DNA from: Nocardioides ginsengisegetis
GTDB taxonomy: Bacteria; Actinomycetota; Actinomycetes; Propionibacteriales; Nocardioidaceae
Assembly: GCF_014138045.1 (NCBI RefSeq)
Contig: NZ_JACGXA010000001.1
Span: 3,767,001 to 3,831,000, forward strand
DNA: 64,000 nt
Reading direction: 5' to 3'
The number at the start of each line of letters is the position of its first letter. Positions within the stretch are counted from its first letter, which is position 1. The notes under the pieces were generated by a model. The model saw nothing but the letters and a program-made list of their open reading frames with translations, was not told the origin of the DNA and did no database searches. The position numbers were made by a program, and so were the translations under genes. Below, in pieces: positions 7,350 through 17,360 of the stretch.

Positions 7350-8609
7350 CTACAGCTTGTCGACCAGGTCCTTGGCCACGAACGCGTTGCGGACCCGCTG
7401 CGGGTGGTCGCCCACCCGTACGCTGCTGACGACCCGACCGGTGGCGTAGGAGATCCGGGAGATCTTGTCCGAGCCGCTCCACGAGATGTAGCAGTAGGTG
7501 CCGTCCCAGCTGGGGGTGACCCAGTAGGGCTTGAGCCCGTTCTTGAGCAGCTTGCCGGTCTTGAAGGTCCGGGCGTCCACGACGGTGGCGTAGTCCGACA
7601 TCGTGCCCGCGACGCAGATCTTGGTGCCCTCGGGGTTCATCGCGATGCCGTGGTGGGCGGAGTCGAGGAGGTACTGCTCGCGCGGGGTGTCCTTGACCAG
7701 GTTGGGCAGGTGCTTGACCCGCGTGATCTTGCCGCTGGCCCGGTCCATCACCAGGAAGCCGTGGAAGAACGACACCTGGAAGTAGAACGTCTTGTCGTCG
7801 GGCGAGAGCGTCATCGGGCGCACCGCGGTCGACGTCTTGGTCATGCCGCGCTCGTCGAGGGCCTTGCGGAGGTCGAACTTCCGCAGCACCTCGTAGGTCG
7901 ACGCGTCCACGATCTCCAGCACCCGCTCCTGCTTGGTCGGGTCCAGCGCCGGGTCGTCGAGCGGGCTGTAGACCATGCCGATGCTGGCGTGCAGGATCTT
8001 GGTGCCGCCGTCGATGAAGACCGACTCGTGCGGCGAGCCGCCGGAGGGGAACTGGCCGACCTGCTGCCCGGTGGCGACGTCGAGGACGTGCACGACGTTG
8101 GCGGTCGAGGCGCTGACGACGACGCGCTTGCCGTCGGGCGAGATCGCCATGTGGTCCGAGCGGTAGCCGTCGACGGCGAAGCGCCACACGATCTGCTTGG
8201 TCTCCAGGCTGATCGCGACCACGTCGGCGAACGACGGGCGCGAGGCGATCAGCAGCCGGCCGTCGTTGGAGGAGTACATGTCGTCGACGTACTGGTCGTG
8301 GCCCTCGCCAATCTCCTCGCGGATGGCCAGGAAGTAGGCCATCCGGTCGGGGTTGGTGGCGATCTCCTGCATCCGGGCGTCCTTGTCCGGGATGACGTTG
8401 ATCCGGCCGACCTTCTCGAAGGTCCCGGGGTCGACGATGTCGGCGGTGCCGTCCCAGTTGTTGCCGACGAACACCATCCGGCGTACGTCGGGGCCCTTGT
8501 GCTGGAGCTCGGTGGCGCCGGCGGGGGAAGCCCCCCAGATGCCGGCGAGGAGGAGGGCGACGACCAGGGCGACGACCGGTGCGGACGCGCGGGCGAGGAC
8601 GGGGGGCAT
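7350..8609 (-). CDS. Secreted YVTN/YncE-type beta-propeller protein
   Basis: 419 residues. Residues 1-32 are a Sec signal peptide (hydrophobic VVALVVALLLAGIWGA, cleavage near PAGAT|E). The mature part is built of about 40-residue blades, each with patterns such as VHVLDVATGQQVGQF, VEIVDASTYEVLRKF-like strands and ISYATGRVVSSVRVGDHPQ, as in the 40-residue YVTN propeller family. Such proteins are exported and often bind partners or ligands; enzyme function is not implied. Stands alone: its start is 114 bp from the divergent WXG100 gene. The repeat-filled region follows its stop. Confidence 0.78.
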   Translation of the reverse strand: MPPVLARASAPVVALVVALLLAGIWGASPAGATELQHKGPDVRRMVFVGNNWDGTADIVDPGTFEKVGRINVIPDKDARMQEIATNPDRMAYFLAIREEIGEGHDQYVDDMYSSNDGRLLIASRPSFADVVAISLETKQIVWRFAVDGYRSDHMAISPDGKRVVVSASTANVVHVLDVATGQQVGQFPSGGSPHESVFIDGGTKILHASIGMVYSPLDDPALDPTKQERVLEIVDASTYEVLRKFDLRKALDERGMTKTSTAVRPMTLSPDDKTFYFQVSFFHGFLVMDRASGKITRVKHLPNLVKDTPREQYLLDSAHHGIAMNPEGTKICVAGTMSDYATVVDARTFKTGKLLKNGLKPYWVTPSWDGTYCYISWSGSDKISRISYATGRVVSSVRVGDHPQRVRNAFVAKDLVDKL

Positions 8610-8723
8610 GGCTGGGCAACGACCTGCCCGGGCCGTCGGTTACGGCGGCCGCATTGCGGACGCCGTGTTTCGCGGTCCGGCGGAGCGGGCATGGGCCCGG
8701 TGTCTCGGAAAGGTTGTGAAGAG

Positions 8724-9098
8724 ATGTACGGGGATTCCGACGTGATGCGTCGTCGCGCCAGCCAGCTGCGGGAGCAGGGCGCCGACATCCGCTCGACGGC
8801 CGACCAGCTGGTCGCGCAGACCGAGTCGATCGGCTGGACCGGACGGGCCGCCGACGCCATGCGGGAGCGGGTCCGCGACCGCGCCGCCCGGCTCCGGGAG
8901 GCGGCCGCCCACCACGACACCGCCGCCGACTCCCTCGAGCGGCACCTCCACGAGGTCGACCGGCTCAAGGACACCATCGCCGACACCGAGCGCAGGGCGA
9001 GCCGGCTCGAGGACGCGGGCTCCGGCGGCTTCGTCCCGCCACCCTCGGGCCACCGGGACTGGCTGGCCGTCACCATCGACGACGAGGGGGCGCGCTGA
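8724..9098 (+). CDS. WXG100-like (ESX-type) small helical protein
   Basis: 124 residues from the ATG at 8724, preceded by an AAAGG-type ribosome site; the frame stays open far upstream but only as non-coding read-through. Two long amphipathic helices flank W38-T39-G40 (SIGWTGRAADAM), the WXG turn of the EsxA/WXG100 hairpin. The length is slightly above the classic 100, with a Gly/Pro-rich tail. Family members are secreted by, or act with, type VII systems. No EccC ATPase or membrane component is in the window, so the secretion route is unproven. Its stop overlaps the next ATG (ATGA). Confidence 0.7.
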   Translation: MYGDSDVMRRRASQLREQGADIRSTADQLVAQTESIGWTGRAADAMRERVRDRAARLREAAAHHDTAADSLERHLHEVDRLKDTIADTERRASRLEDAGSGGFVPPPSGHRDWLAVTIDDEGAR

Positions 9099-10036
9099 TG
9101 CCGACCATCGACCTCGGTACCCCACCCCGCCCGACCCCCGGGCTCCTCGAGGCGCTGCCCCGCCGGGTGGCCCTGACGTTGCCCGAGCTCCGGCTCGTGG
9201 CGGAGCGGGCCGGCGGCGCACCGCTCCCCTTCGACCCCACGGCCCCGACCGAGCCCATGGGCGGCAACCCGCTGGACGGTCGCCTCGGCCGCGGACCGGG
9301 TTCGATCGAGGACGAGGCGTACGCCGACGCGCTCGACTCCCTGCACGACCCGGACACCACGCTGGTGCGCCGCGGGCTGTGCACCCCCGACGGTGCGGTG
9401 GACGACGGCCTGGTCGGCGCCGTCGGACTCCTGGCCACGCCCGAGGTCGCCCTCGACCTGGACGTCGCGGTCGTCGGGGTGCAGGCCAAGGCCTGGCACC
9501 GGCAGGCCGGCGGCGCCGTGGCGACGCTCGCCACCGTCGACGGGATCGTCTTCGAGCTCGCGTGGTTCGCCACCGACCAGTGGCCGCACGAGCTGGCCCG
9601 GGTCGCGGCCGTCCCCGAGGACGTGGCGCTGCACGACTCGGCCGTCCCGGTCGCGCTGGACCTGCCCTTCGAGCTCGCCGACGCCGCCGCCGAGGCGGTC
9701 CGCTCCGGCCGCTCCGACCTGCTGCCGGTGCTCGTCTCGCAGCACGCGGGCCAGGCGCTCGACGCCACCGGCACGCCGTACGCCGACGGCGACGTCGCCA
9801 CCGCGCTGGCGGCGCTGACCACGGAGCACCGCGGCCGGCTGCGCGCGCTGGTCGCCGACGTCTCGGGCTCCGACACGACCGTCGTCGGCGTCGTCTCGTG
9901 GGTGCTGCTCGCCGACGGCTGGCGCGCCCTGCACCCCCACACCGTCGACGGCGTGCACCGCGTCGACCTGCGCCGGGTCGAGCCCTTCGACCTCGCGTCC
10001 GAGCTGGCCCCGGTCCTCGCGGAGGTGACCGCATGA
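9098..10036 (+). CDS. EspG-like/ESX-associated protein of unknown function
   Basis: 312 residues, acidic and without signal peptide or membrane segments. An N-terminal LTLPELRLVAERAGGAPLPF, central mixed strands (VVGVQAKAWHRQAGGAVATL) and the ending VVSWVLLADGWRALHPH...RVDLRRVEP resemble the layout of EspG chaperones, which hold WXG/PE-PPE substrates in the cytoplasm. The likeness is structural and weak. Position supports it: sandwiched with 1-bp and 4-bp overlaps between the WXG100 gene and a hydrolase-fold gene, so all three are translationally coupled. Confidence 0.5.
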   Translation: MPTIDLGTPPRPTPGLLEALPRRVALTLPELRLVAERAGGAPLPFDPTAPTEPMGGNPLDGRLGRGPGSIEDEAYADALDSLHDPDTTLVRRGLCTPDGAVDDGLVGAVGLLATPEVALDLDVAVVGVQAKAWHRQAGGAVATLATVDGIVFELAWFATDQWPHELARVAAVPEDVALHDSAVPVALDLPFELADAAAEAVRSGRSDLLPVLVSQHAGQALDATGTPYADGDVATALAALTTEHRGRLRALVADVSGSDTTVVGVVSWVLLADGWRALHPHTVDGVHRVDLRRVEPFDLASELAPVLAEVTA

Positions 10037-11337
10037 GCGAGCGCACCAGCACCACGGTGCTCGACGACCTCGACGACAAGTACGACCGGATGCTGCGCCT
10101 GGCCGACCTGTTCGAGTCGTCGGGCGACGAGATGCGCGTCCGGGCGAAGCTGGGCGCCGAGGTCCTCGCCGACCCGGACGTGGCCGACTCCGCGGAGCTG
10201 TCTCGGCCGACCTGGGCGCAGGCGGAGGGCGACGTACGCGCGGCGACGACCGGTCGCCATGGCCTGCTGTCGCGGTCGGTCGAGCTCGACGCCGACGCGC
10301 TGATCGTGCGCGCGACGGTGCTGACCTACCGGTGGATCGACGAGCTCCAGGACGCCGTCTACAAGACGCTGGGCTCGATCGCCGGGCGTGCGGTCGGCTA
10401 CCTCGCGCCGGGCGTCGCGCTCGGCGGGGCGATCGTGTCCGCCGGCCTGATCGAGACCGACGCGCTGGACCGCGACGGGGTCGCGGCCTACCTCGGCGAG
10501 CTGGCCGAGAACAACCCCGAGCTGATGGACCACGTCACGAGCGGGGGCGGCGGGCTGATCGACGGCCTGCAGATGCGCTCGCTGCTGACCACGGCCGTGC
10601 TGCACGGCGAGTCCGGGCGGCTGGCCGCGCGAGCTGGACTCCGGGCCGCCGGCATCGTCACGTTCGTGCCCGACCCGGGCGCCGCGCTCCGGGACGTCGC
10701 GGGCGCCCTGGTCGAGCCCCCGGCGTCGGACCCGGCGGCGGACCCGTCCTCCTCGTCCGCGCCCGCCTCGCTCGAGGACCTGATGGCGACCCTCGCCGGC
10801 ACCGAGTCCGGCGTGGCCGTGCAGAAGGTCTCCGGAAGCCGCTACATCGCCTACCTGCCCGGCCCCCACGGCGGGTCCCCGCGGCGGCTGCGGCTCGTCA
10901 GCGGCGACCACGCGTCGTACGCCGCCCAGGTGGTGCGTGCGCTGGAGTCGGCCACCGACGGCGACCCAGCGGCGCGGGTGATGCTGGTCGGGTCCGCACA
11001 GGGCGGCGCGCTCGCCGCCGAGCTCGCGGCCGCCGAGCCCTCGGACTCGTTCGTGATCGAGCAGGTCGTCACCGCCGGCGCCCCCTCCGCGCAGGTGCCC
11101 CGCATCCCGGAGTCCACGCGGGTGCTGTCGCTGGAGGACCGTGCCGACCCCGTCGCCGTCCTCGGCTCGCTCGTCAACGCCGCCGCACCCCACCGGCTGA
11201 CCGTCGTCTTCGACGGCGGGTCGTCGGTGGGCGCGCCGAGCTACGTGGCCGGCGGGCGGGCCGCCGACCGGGCGGAGCACGCCGAGCTGCGGGCCGAGAT
11301 CGGGCGGCTGCAGGAGCTGGGCTACCTCGCGGGCTGA
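10033..11337 (+). CDS. WXG-operon alpha/beta-hydrolase-fold protein, nucleophile missing
   Basis: 434 residues from the ATG at 10033, which overlaps the upstream stop by four bases. The N-terminal 110 residues are helical (YDRMLRLADLFESSGDEM, similar to WXG helices), then a Gly/Ala-rich segment (AVGYLAPGVALGGAIVSAGL). The C-terminal 170 residues resemble an alpha/beta hydrolase core. Where lipases have GHSQGG, this protein has G320-S-A-Q-G-G with Ala322 at the nucleophile position, so it is probably not a hydrolase. The third gene of the WXG100 unit, it may be a secreted effector or scaffold; that is inference. Confidence 0.6.
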   Translation: MSERTSTTVLDDLDDKYDRMLRLADLFESSGDEMRVRAKLGAEVLADPDVADSAELSRPTWAQAEGDVRAATTGRHGLLSRSVELDADALIVRATVLTYRWIDELQDAVYKTLGSIAGRAVGYLAPGVALGGAIVSAGLIETDALDRDGVAAYLGELAENNPELMDHVTSGGGGLIDGLQMRSLLTTAVLHGESGRLAARAGLRAAGIVTFVPDPGAALRDVAGALVEPPASDPAADPSSSSAPASLEDLMATLAGTESGVAVQKVSGSRYIAYLPGPHGGSPRRLRLVSGDHASYAAQVVRALESATDGDPAARVMLVGSAQGGALAAELAAAEPSDSFVIEQVVTAGAPSAQVPRIPESTRVLSLEDRADPVAVLGSLVNAAAPHRLTVVFDGGSSVGAPSYVAGGRAADRAEHAELRAEIGRLQELGYLAG

Positions 11338-11442
11338 GCCGCCTCAGCCCTGTGAGTCCTGCTCCACCGACGCCTCGGTGACCTCAGCGGGAAGGTCGAG
11401 GCTCTCGGCATCGGTCTTCCTGAAGGTCGACCCGTCCTGGAC

Positions 11443-11916
11443 CTAGACGCCGGCGAGGTAGCCCGTCGTGACATAGGCGCCGGGCTCCTTCGAGCCGATG
11501 GCCGTCAGGAAGAGGATGTAGGTCTTGCCGGGCACCAGCCGGTCGGTCGTGATCGCGCCCGACGAGTCACGAGCCCCCTCGACCGAGACCGTGACCGAGG
11601 CGAGACCCTTGGCCCCCTTGATGGCCCGGTCGACCGTCATGGGCACGAGCGCGAACGCGTCGACGTCGTCGGTGTAGACCGGGTCAGGGTCGAGATGGTC
11701 GTAGTCGGTGTGCGCGACGACCACCGCGTCGGACCTCGCCGCGAGGGACTCGATGGTCTTGTAGTCGTGGACGCGCGACGAGCCCGGCACCGTGCGGGCG
11801 GCGTCCGACGCGTCGCCGCTGCCACACCCCGTCAGCAGCAATGGCACGAGGAGCGTTGCGGCAGTGACGGCCCCCTGCTTCGGCCGACGGGAGGGCGAGG
11901 GGTCCGAGATGGTCAT
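11443..11916 (-). CDS. Lipoprotein, probably truncated by a nonsense codon
   Basis: 157 residues. Signal peptide residues 1-30 end in the lipobox LLLTGC, so it should be anchored on the outer face of the membrane. The mature part has SDAVVVAHTDYDH and a strand-rich region ending GKTYILFLTAIGSKEPGAY. The frame stops at TAG (11443-11445), but 33 further in-frame codons continue (VQDGSTFRKTDAESLDLP and on) to a TGA at 11344-11346, 6 bp from the convergent gene's stop. This suggests a recent nonsense change, such as a Tyr codon to TAG. Function unknown. Confidence 0.7.
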   Translation of the reverse strand: MTISDPSPSRRPKQGAVTAATLLVPLLLTGCGSGDASDAARTVPGSSRVHDYKTIESLAARSDAVVVAHTDYDHLDPDPVYTDDVDAFALVPMTVDRAIKGAKGLASVTVSVEGARDSSGAITTDRLVPGKTYILFLTAIGSKEPGAYVTTGYLAGV

Positions 11917-12000
11917 GGCCGCATCGTCCTACTCGCGGGCGCCGCACGTCCCTGGATCACCCGATGTGTGCTCGAGGCTGGTCGGCGGGAAGCAGGGTGG

Positions 12001-12381
12001 CTACAGACACTTCACCCAGGCGGCCTGGGTGCGCCAGCCGCCGTCCGGGCCGGCGACCCGGATGACGCCGACCTCGACGCGGGTCCGCAGGAGCGGGACG
12101 CGGAGGCACGGCGGGTCGCCGTCGCTGCCGACCTCCCCGGCCTCCCACCAGATGCGGTCGGCGTCGAAGTCGACCTGGGTGCCGTCGTCGGCGTCGAACA
12201 GGACGAGACCGTTCTCGTCGTTGGCACGCATGGCGACGCCCTGCTTCACCTCGGCGTGCTTGGTGCCCCAGGGCGAGTGGAGGCCGGCGTACAGGCCGGT
12301 GGCGAGCAGGAGCAGGGCGGTGGCGGAGGCACGGCCGCGGCGGCGCCGCGGGACGGGTCGTGAAGGTTCCGAGATTTGCAC
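12001..12381 (-). CDS. Small signal-anchored protein of unknown function
   Basis: 126 residues. An Arg-rich N-terminus (RPVPRRRRGRAS) precedes one hydrophobic segment (TALLLLATGLYAGL, about residues 20-34), so the rest lies outside the membrane. The exported part is acidic with two Cys (PPCLRVPLL near residue 100 and the next-to-last residue) that could form a disulfide. No family recognised. It starts 41 bp downstream of the VWA gene on the same strand and may be co-transcribed with the MoxR/VWA pair. Confidence 0.6.
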   Translation of the reverse strand: MQISEPSRPVPRRRRGRASATALLLLATGLYAGLHSPWGTKHAEVKQGVAMRANDENGLVLFDADDGTQVDFDADRIWWEAGEVGSDGDPPCLRVPLLRTRVEVGVIRVAGPDGGWRTQAAWVKCL

Positions 12382-12421
12382 CGGCGCATCCTCACACCGG
12401 GAGGGGCGGGATGCTCTGCAA

Positions 12422-13800
12422 TTAGAGGATGTCGTGGACCAGCTCGCCGAGCTGGGTGAGGTTGCGGCACTCGACCATCCGGACGATCTCGGCGTAGGTG
12501 CCGGCGGCGGAGTCGCCGGTGTCCCAGTGACGGGTGTGCTCGGGGTTGAGCCACCAGGCGTGCCGGCACTGGTCGGCCATCTCGCGCAGGGTCGCGGCGT
12601 TCAGGTCGCTGTAGTTGGAGCGCGCGTCGCCGAGGATGAGCAGCGAGGTCTTGGGGCCGAGGGCGTCGGCGTGGTTCTCCTGGAACTTCGCGAACGCCCG
12701 GCCGTAGTTGGTGCGCCCCCACAGCGCGGCGTGGGCGGTGCTCGCCGCCAGGTCGGTCATCACGTCGACGACGTCGGCGCCCGGCTTGAAGTGCTCGGTG
12801 ACCTCGTGGACGTGGTCGATGAACGTGAACGCGCGCACCTTCTGGAACTGGTCGCGCAGCGCGAAGACCAGCAGCAGCGTGAACTGCGCGAAGTTGGCCA
12901 CCGACCCGCTCACGTCGCACAGCACGACGAGCTCGGTGCGGTGCGGGCGCTTGGGCTTGTGGTGGGTGGTGAGCGGGACCCCGCCGGTGGAGATGGAGGC
13001 CCGGACCGTACGTCGGAAGTCGAGCGGTCCGCGGCGGCGGGCGTGGTGCTCCTGGGTGAGGCGGGTCGCGAGCCGGCGCGCGAGCGGGTAGATCTCGCGG
13101 CGCATCTCCTCCAGGTCGGCCTTGCGGGCGGCGGTGAAGTCGAGCCGGTCGATGGAGGGGCGGACGGCGACGTTGGCGACGTGGTCGGGCCCCTTCTCCT
13201 CCGCGATCCGGCGGCGGGCGTCGTCCTCGACCATCCGGGTGAAGCTGCCGACCCGGCGTCCGGCCACGCGCGCGGCCTCGTCGTCGACGCGACCCTCGGC
13301 GAGCAGCCCCTGCACGATCCGGTCGGTGAGCTCGGCAGGAGAGACCCGCTGGAGGGCGGTGTACGCCGACCACGACGACAGGCCCGGCCCGCGACCCGGC
13401 ATCGCGCCGAACCGGCCGACCATCTCGGCGGCCAGCTGCTGGAGCCGCTCGCGGTCGCCGTCGGCGAGCGCCTCGGCCAGCCGCTCCTGGAAGTCGCGGA
13501 GCGCCTGGGCGTTGTCGCGCACGCCGGCGTCCGGCTCGTCCCCGGGGCCCTCCGTTGCACGGGCGCCGTCCCCCACCATCCGCGGGAAGTAGAGGTCGAA
13601 GAGGGTGTCGAAGGTGGGTCGCTGCGCGTGCTTCTTGACCAGCGTGGCGGCGTACGCCTCGCGGACGGTGGCTCGCTCGTCCCACGGCAGTACGCCGAGC
13701 GCCGCGAACGCGTCGATGTCCTCGGCCAGCGACACGGGCAGGCCGGCCCCGCGCAGCGCCTCGAGGAAGGCGATGTGCCGGTCGACCAGCCCGCTGTCCA

Positions 13801-13801
<1 letters not shown>
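12422..13801 (-). CDS. CoxE-type VWA-domain protein
   Basis: 459 residues from the ATG at 13801, overlapping the MoxR gene's stop (ATGA). The N-terminal half is helical and acidic (SLAEDIDAFAALGVLPWDER, FDTLFDLYF). The C-terminal half is a von Willebrand A domain with the MIDAS motif DVSGS at about residues 296-300, after the conserved KPKRPHRTELVVLC. CoxE-type proteins pair with MoxR AAA+ ATPases as metal-dependent chaperones that insert cofactors or remodel enzyme complexes, classically CO dehydrogenase. No such client lies nearby. Cytoplasmic. Confidence 0.88.
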
Positions 13802-14667
<866 letters not shown>

Positions 14668-14713
14668 CCGTGCAGCGTAGGGCGTGCGGTCCGGGCGGGT
14701 CGGCGCAGTCCGC

Positions 14714-15472
14714 TCAGAACGCCCCGTGCCGCCCCTCACCCGACGCGAACCGGGCGGCGCCGTCGAGCGCGCCGGCCCGCAGCGAGGTGACGCCGTGGTC
14801 GTGCTCGACGACGATCGCCCGCTCCTCGGTCAGCCCCTCGGACTCCAGCGCGCTGAGCCGGTCCTGGCGCAGGCACTCCTGGGGGAACGCGGCGAGCTGC
14901 CGGGCCAGGTCCTGGGCCGCCGTGAGCGCCGTGCCGGGCGGGACGACGCGGTTGACCAGGCCCATGGCGAGCGCCTCGGCGGCGTCGACCGGGCGTCCCG
15001 TGAGGATCAGGTCCATCGCGTGGCTGTGGCCGATCAGCCGGGGCAGCCGGAACGTGCCGCCGTCGATGAGCGGGACGCCCCAGCGCCGGCAGAACACCCC
15101 GAGCACGGCGTCCTCCGCGGCGACCCGGAGGTCGCACCAGGCGGCCAGCTCGAGGCCGCCCGCGACCGCGTGCCCCTCGATCGCGGCGATCACCGGCTTG
15201 GACAGCCGCATCCGGGTCGGGCCCATCGGGCCGTCGCCGTCGGGGGTCACCTGGTTGCCGTCGGGCGTGCCGACGGCCTTCAGGTCGGCGCCGGCGCAGA
15301 ACGTGCCCGCCGCGCCCGTGAGGACGGCGACCGACTGGGTCGCGTCGGCGTCGAAGGCCCGGAACGCCTCGGCGAGCGCGGCGGCGGTCGGGCCGTCGAC
15401 GGCGTTGCGGGCGTGCGGCCGGTCGAGGACGACGGTGGTGACGGGGCCTGAGCGTTCGACGTGGACGGTCAC
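14714..15472 (-). CDS. Enoyl-CoA hydratase/isomerase family protein
   Basis: 252 residues, usual crotonase length. VVLDRPHARNAVDGPTAAAL starts the fold; AGTFCAGADLKAVG carries the first oxyanion-hole backbone, and KPVIAAIEGHAVAGGLELAAW the second. The glutamates of classical enoyl-CoA hydratase are not clearly in place: the second site reads CRRWGVPLIDGGTFRL, as in many crotonase paralogues, so hydration is not assured. Cytoplasmic acyl-CoA metabolism. Its start is 113 bp from the divergent ABC operon. Confidence 0.85.
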   Translation of the reverse strand: MTVHVERSGPVTTVVLDRPHARNAVDGPTAAALAEAFRAFDADATQSVAVLTGAAGTFCAGADLKAVGTPDGNQVTPDGDGPMGPTRMRLSKPVIAAIEGHAVAGGLELAAWCDLRVAAEDAVLGVFCRRWGVPLIDGGTFRLPRLIGHSHAMDLILTGRPVDAAEALAMGLVNRVVPPGTALTAAQDLARQLAAFPQECLRQDRLSALESEGLTEERAIVVEHDHGVTSLRAGALDGAARFASGEGRHGAF

Positions 15473-15585
15473 CGGGCCAGCGTAGGCACGAGCGGACGAA
15501 CCGCACCCGGACCCCGGGACCTTGGGCCCTGATCCGGCCCTCCGCCGCGGCCTAGCCTGAGACAGGCGAGCAGGAGGGGGCTGCG

Positions 15586-16508
<923 letters not shown>

Positions 16509-16524
<16 letters not shown>

Positions 16525-17351
16525 TGGCGCCGCCCGCACCGGGGACGCCGTTCCTCCTGCGCAACGTCTACCTCAAGACCCTCCGCGACCACCGCCACGG
16601 CCTCCTCGGCTGGTCGATCGGCATGGGGCTGGTGGTCCTGCTCGAATCCCTCATCTGGCCGTCCTTCCGGGACATGCAGGACCTCGACAAGCTCTTCGAG
16701 CAGTACCCCGACTACATGCAGCGGCTCTTCGACGTCTCCGCGATGACCAGCGGCCTGGGCTTCATCAACGCCGAGCTGTTCACGCTCCTCCTGCCGGCCC
16801 TGTTCCTGGTCTACGCGATCGGCCGCGGCGCGCGCCTGGTCGCGGGCGAGGAGGAGGAGGGCACCCTCGACGTCCTGCTGGTCACGCCGCTGTCCAGCAG
16901 GCGGATCCTGCTGCAGAAGGCGCTCGCGCTCACCACGTCCGTCCTGGCCCTCGGCGTTGCCCTGTACGTCGTCACCCTCGGCTGCAGCCTGGCGATCGGG
17001 ATGGGCATCGGCCCCTGGGAGGCCTTCAGCGGCTGCCTCGCAATGGTCCTGTTGGGCACCGAGTTCGGGCTGCTCGCGCTCGGTGTCGGGGCCGCGACCG
17101 GGCGCCGCGCGCTGGCCGTGGCGCTGCCCGCCGCGCTGGCGGTGGCGGCGTACGTCCTCTACGTCGCGGGGCTGCTGGTCGCGGGGGTCGACCCCTGGCA
17201 GCACGCGTCGCCGCTGGAGCAGGCGCTGGCGTCCGGACCCCTCGGCGGCGGGCTGCCGCTCGACTTCCTCTGGCTGCTGCTGGGCTGCGTCGTGGTCACG
17301 CTGGCGACCCTGCCGACCCTCGACCGCCGCGACATCGCCGCGCCCGGCTGA
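16509..17351 (+). CDS. ABC exporter permease
   Basis: 280 residues with six hydrophobic segments: about 35-55, 98-118, 145-167, 178-205, 213-233 and 250-268. The [25 protein letters not shown] segment after the second is typical of ABC-2 permeases (a cytoplasmic loop with Glu and 'EGTL'). It overlaps the ATPase gene by 16 bp and, with it, should form a dimeric exporter at the plasma membrane. A P-type ATPase gene follows after 9 bp and may share the transcript. What is exported cannot be told. Confidence 0.85.
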
Positions 17352-17360
17352 CCGCCCGCC

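Noticed and set aside
6996..8723. A very long open frame upstream of the WXG100 gene on the plus strand.
   Set aside because: It is the antisense of the beta-propeller gene and of the repeats; composition is Val/Gly/Asp/Arg-rich and lacks any domain.
14668..14739. A longer start for the MoxR ATPase at 14739.
   Set aside because: It would overlap the enoyl-CoA hydratase gene and adds 24 residues of Arg/Thr-rich sequence without family support.
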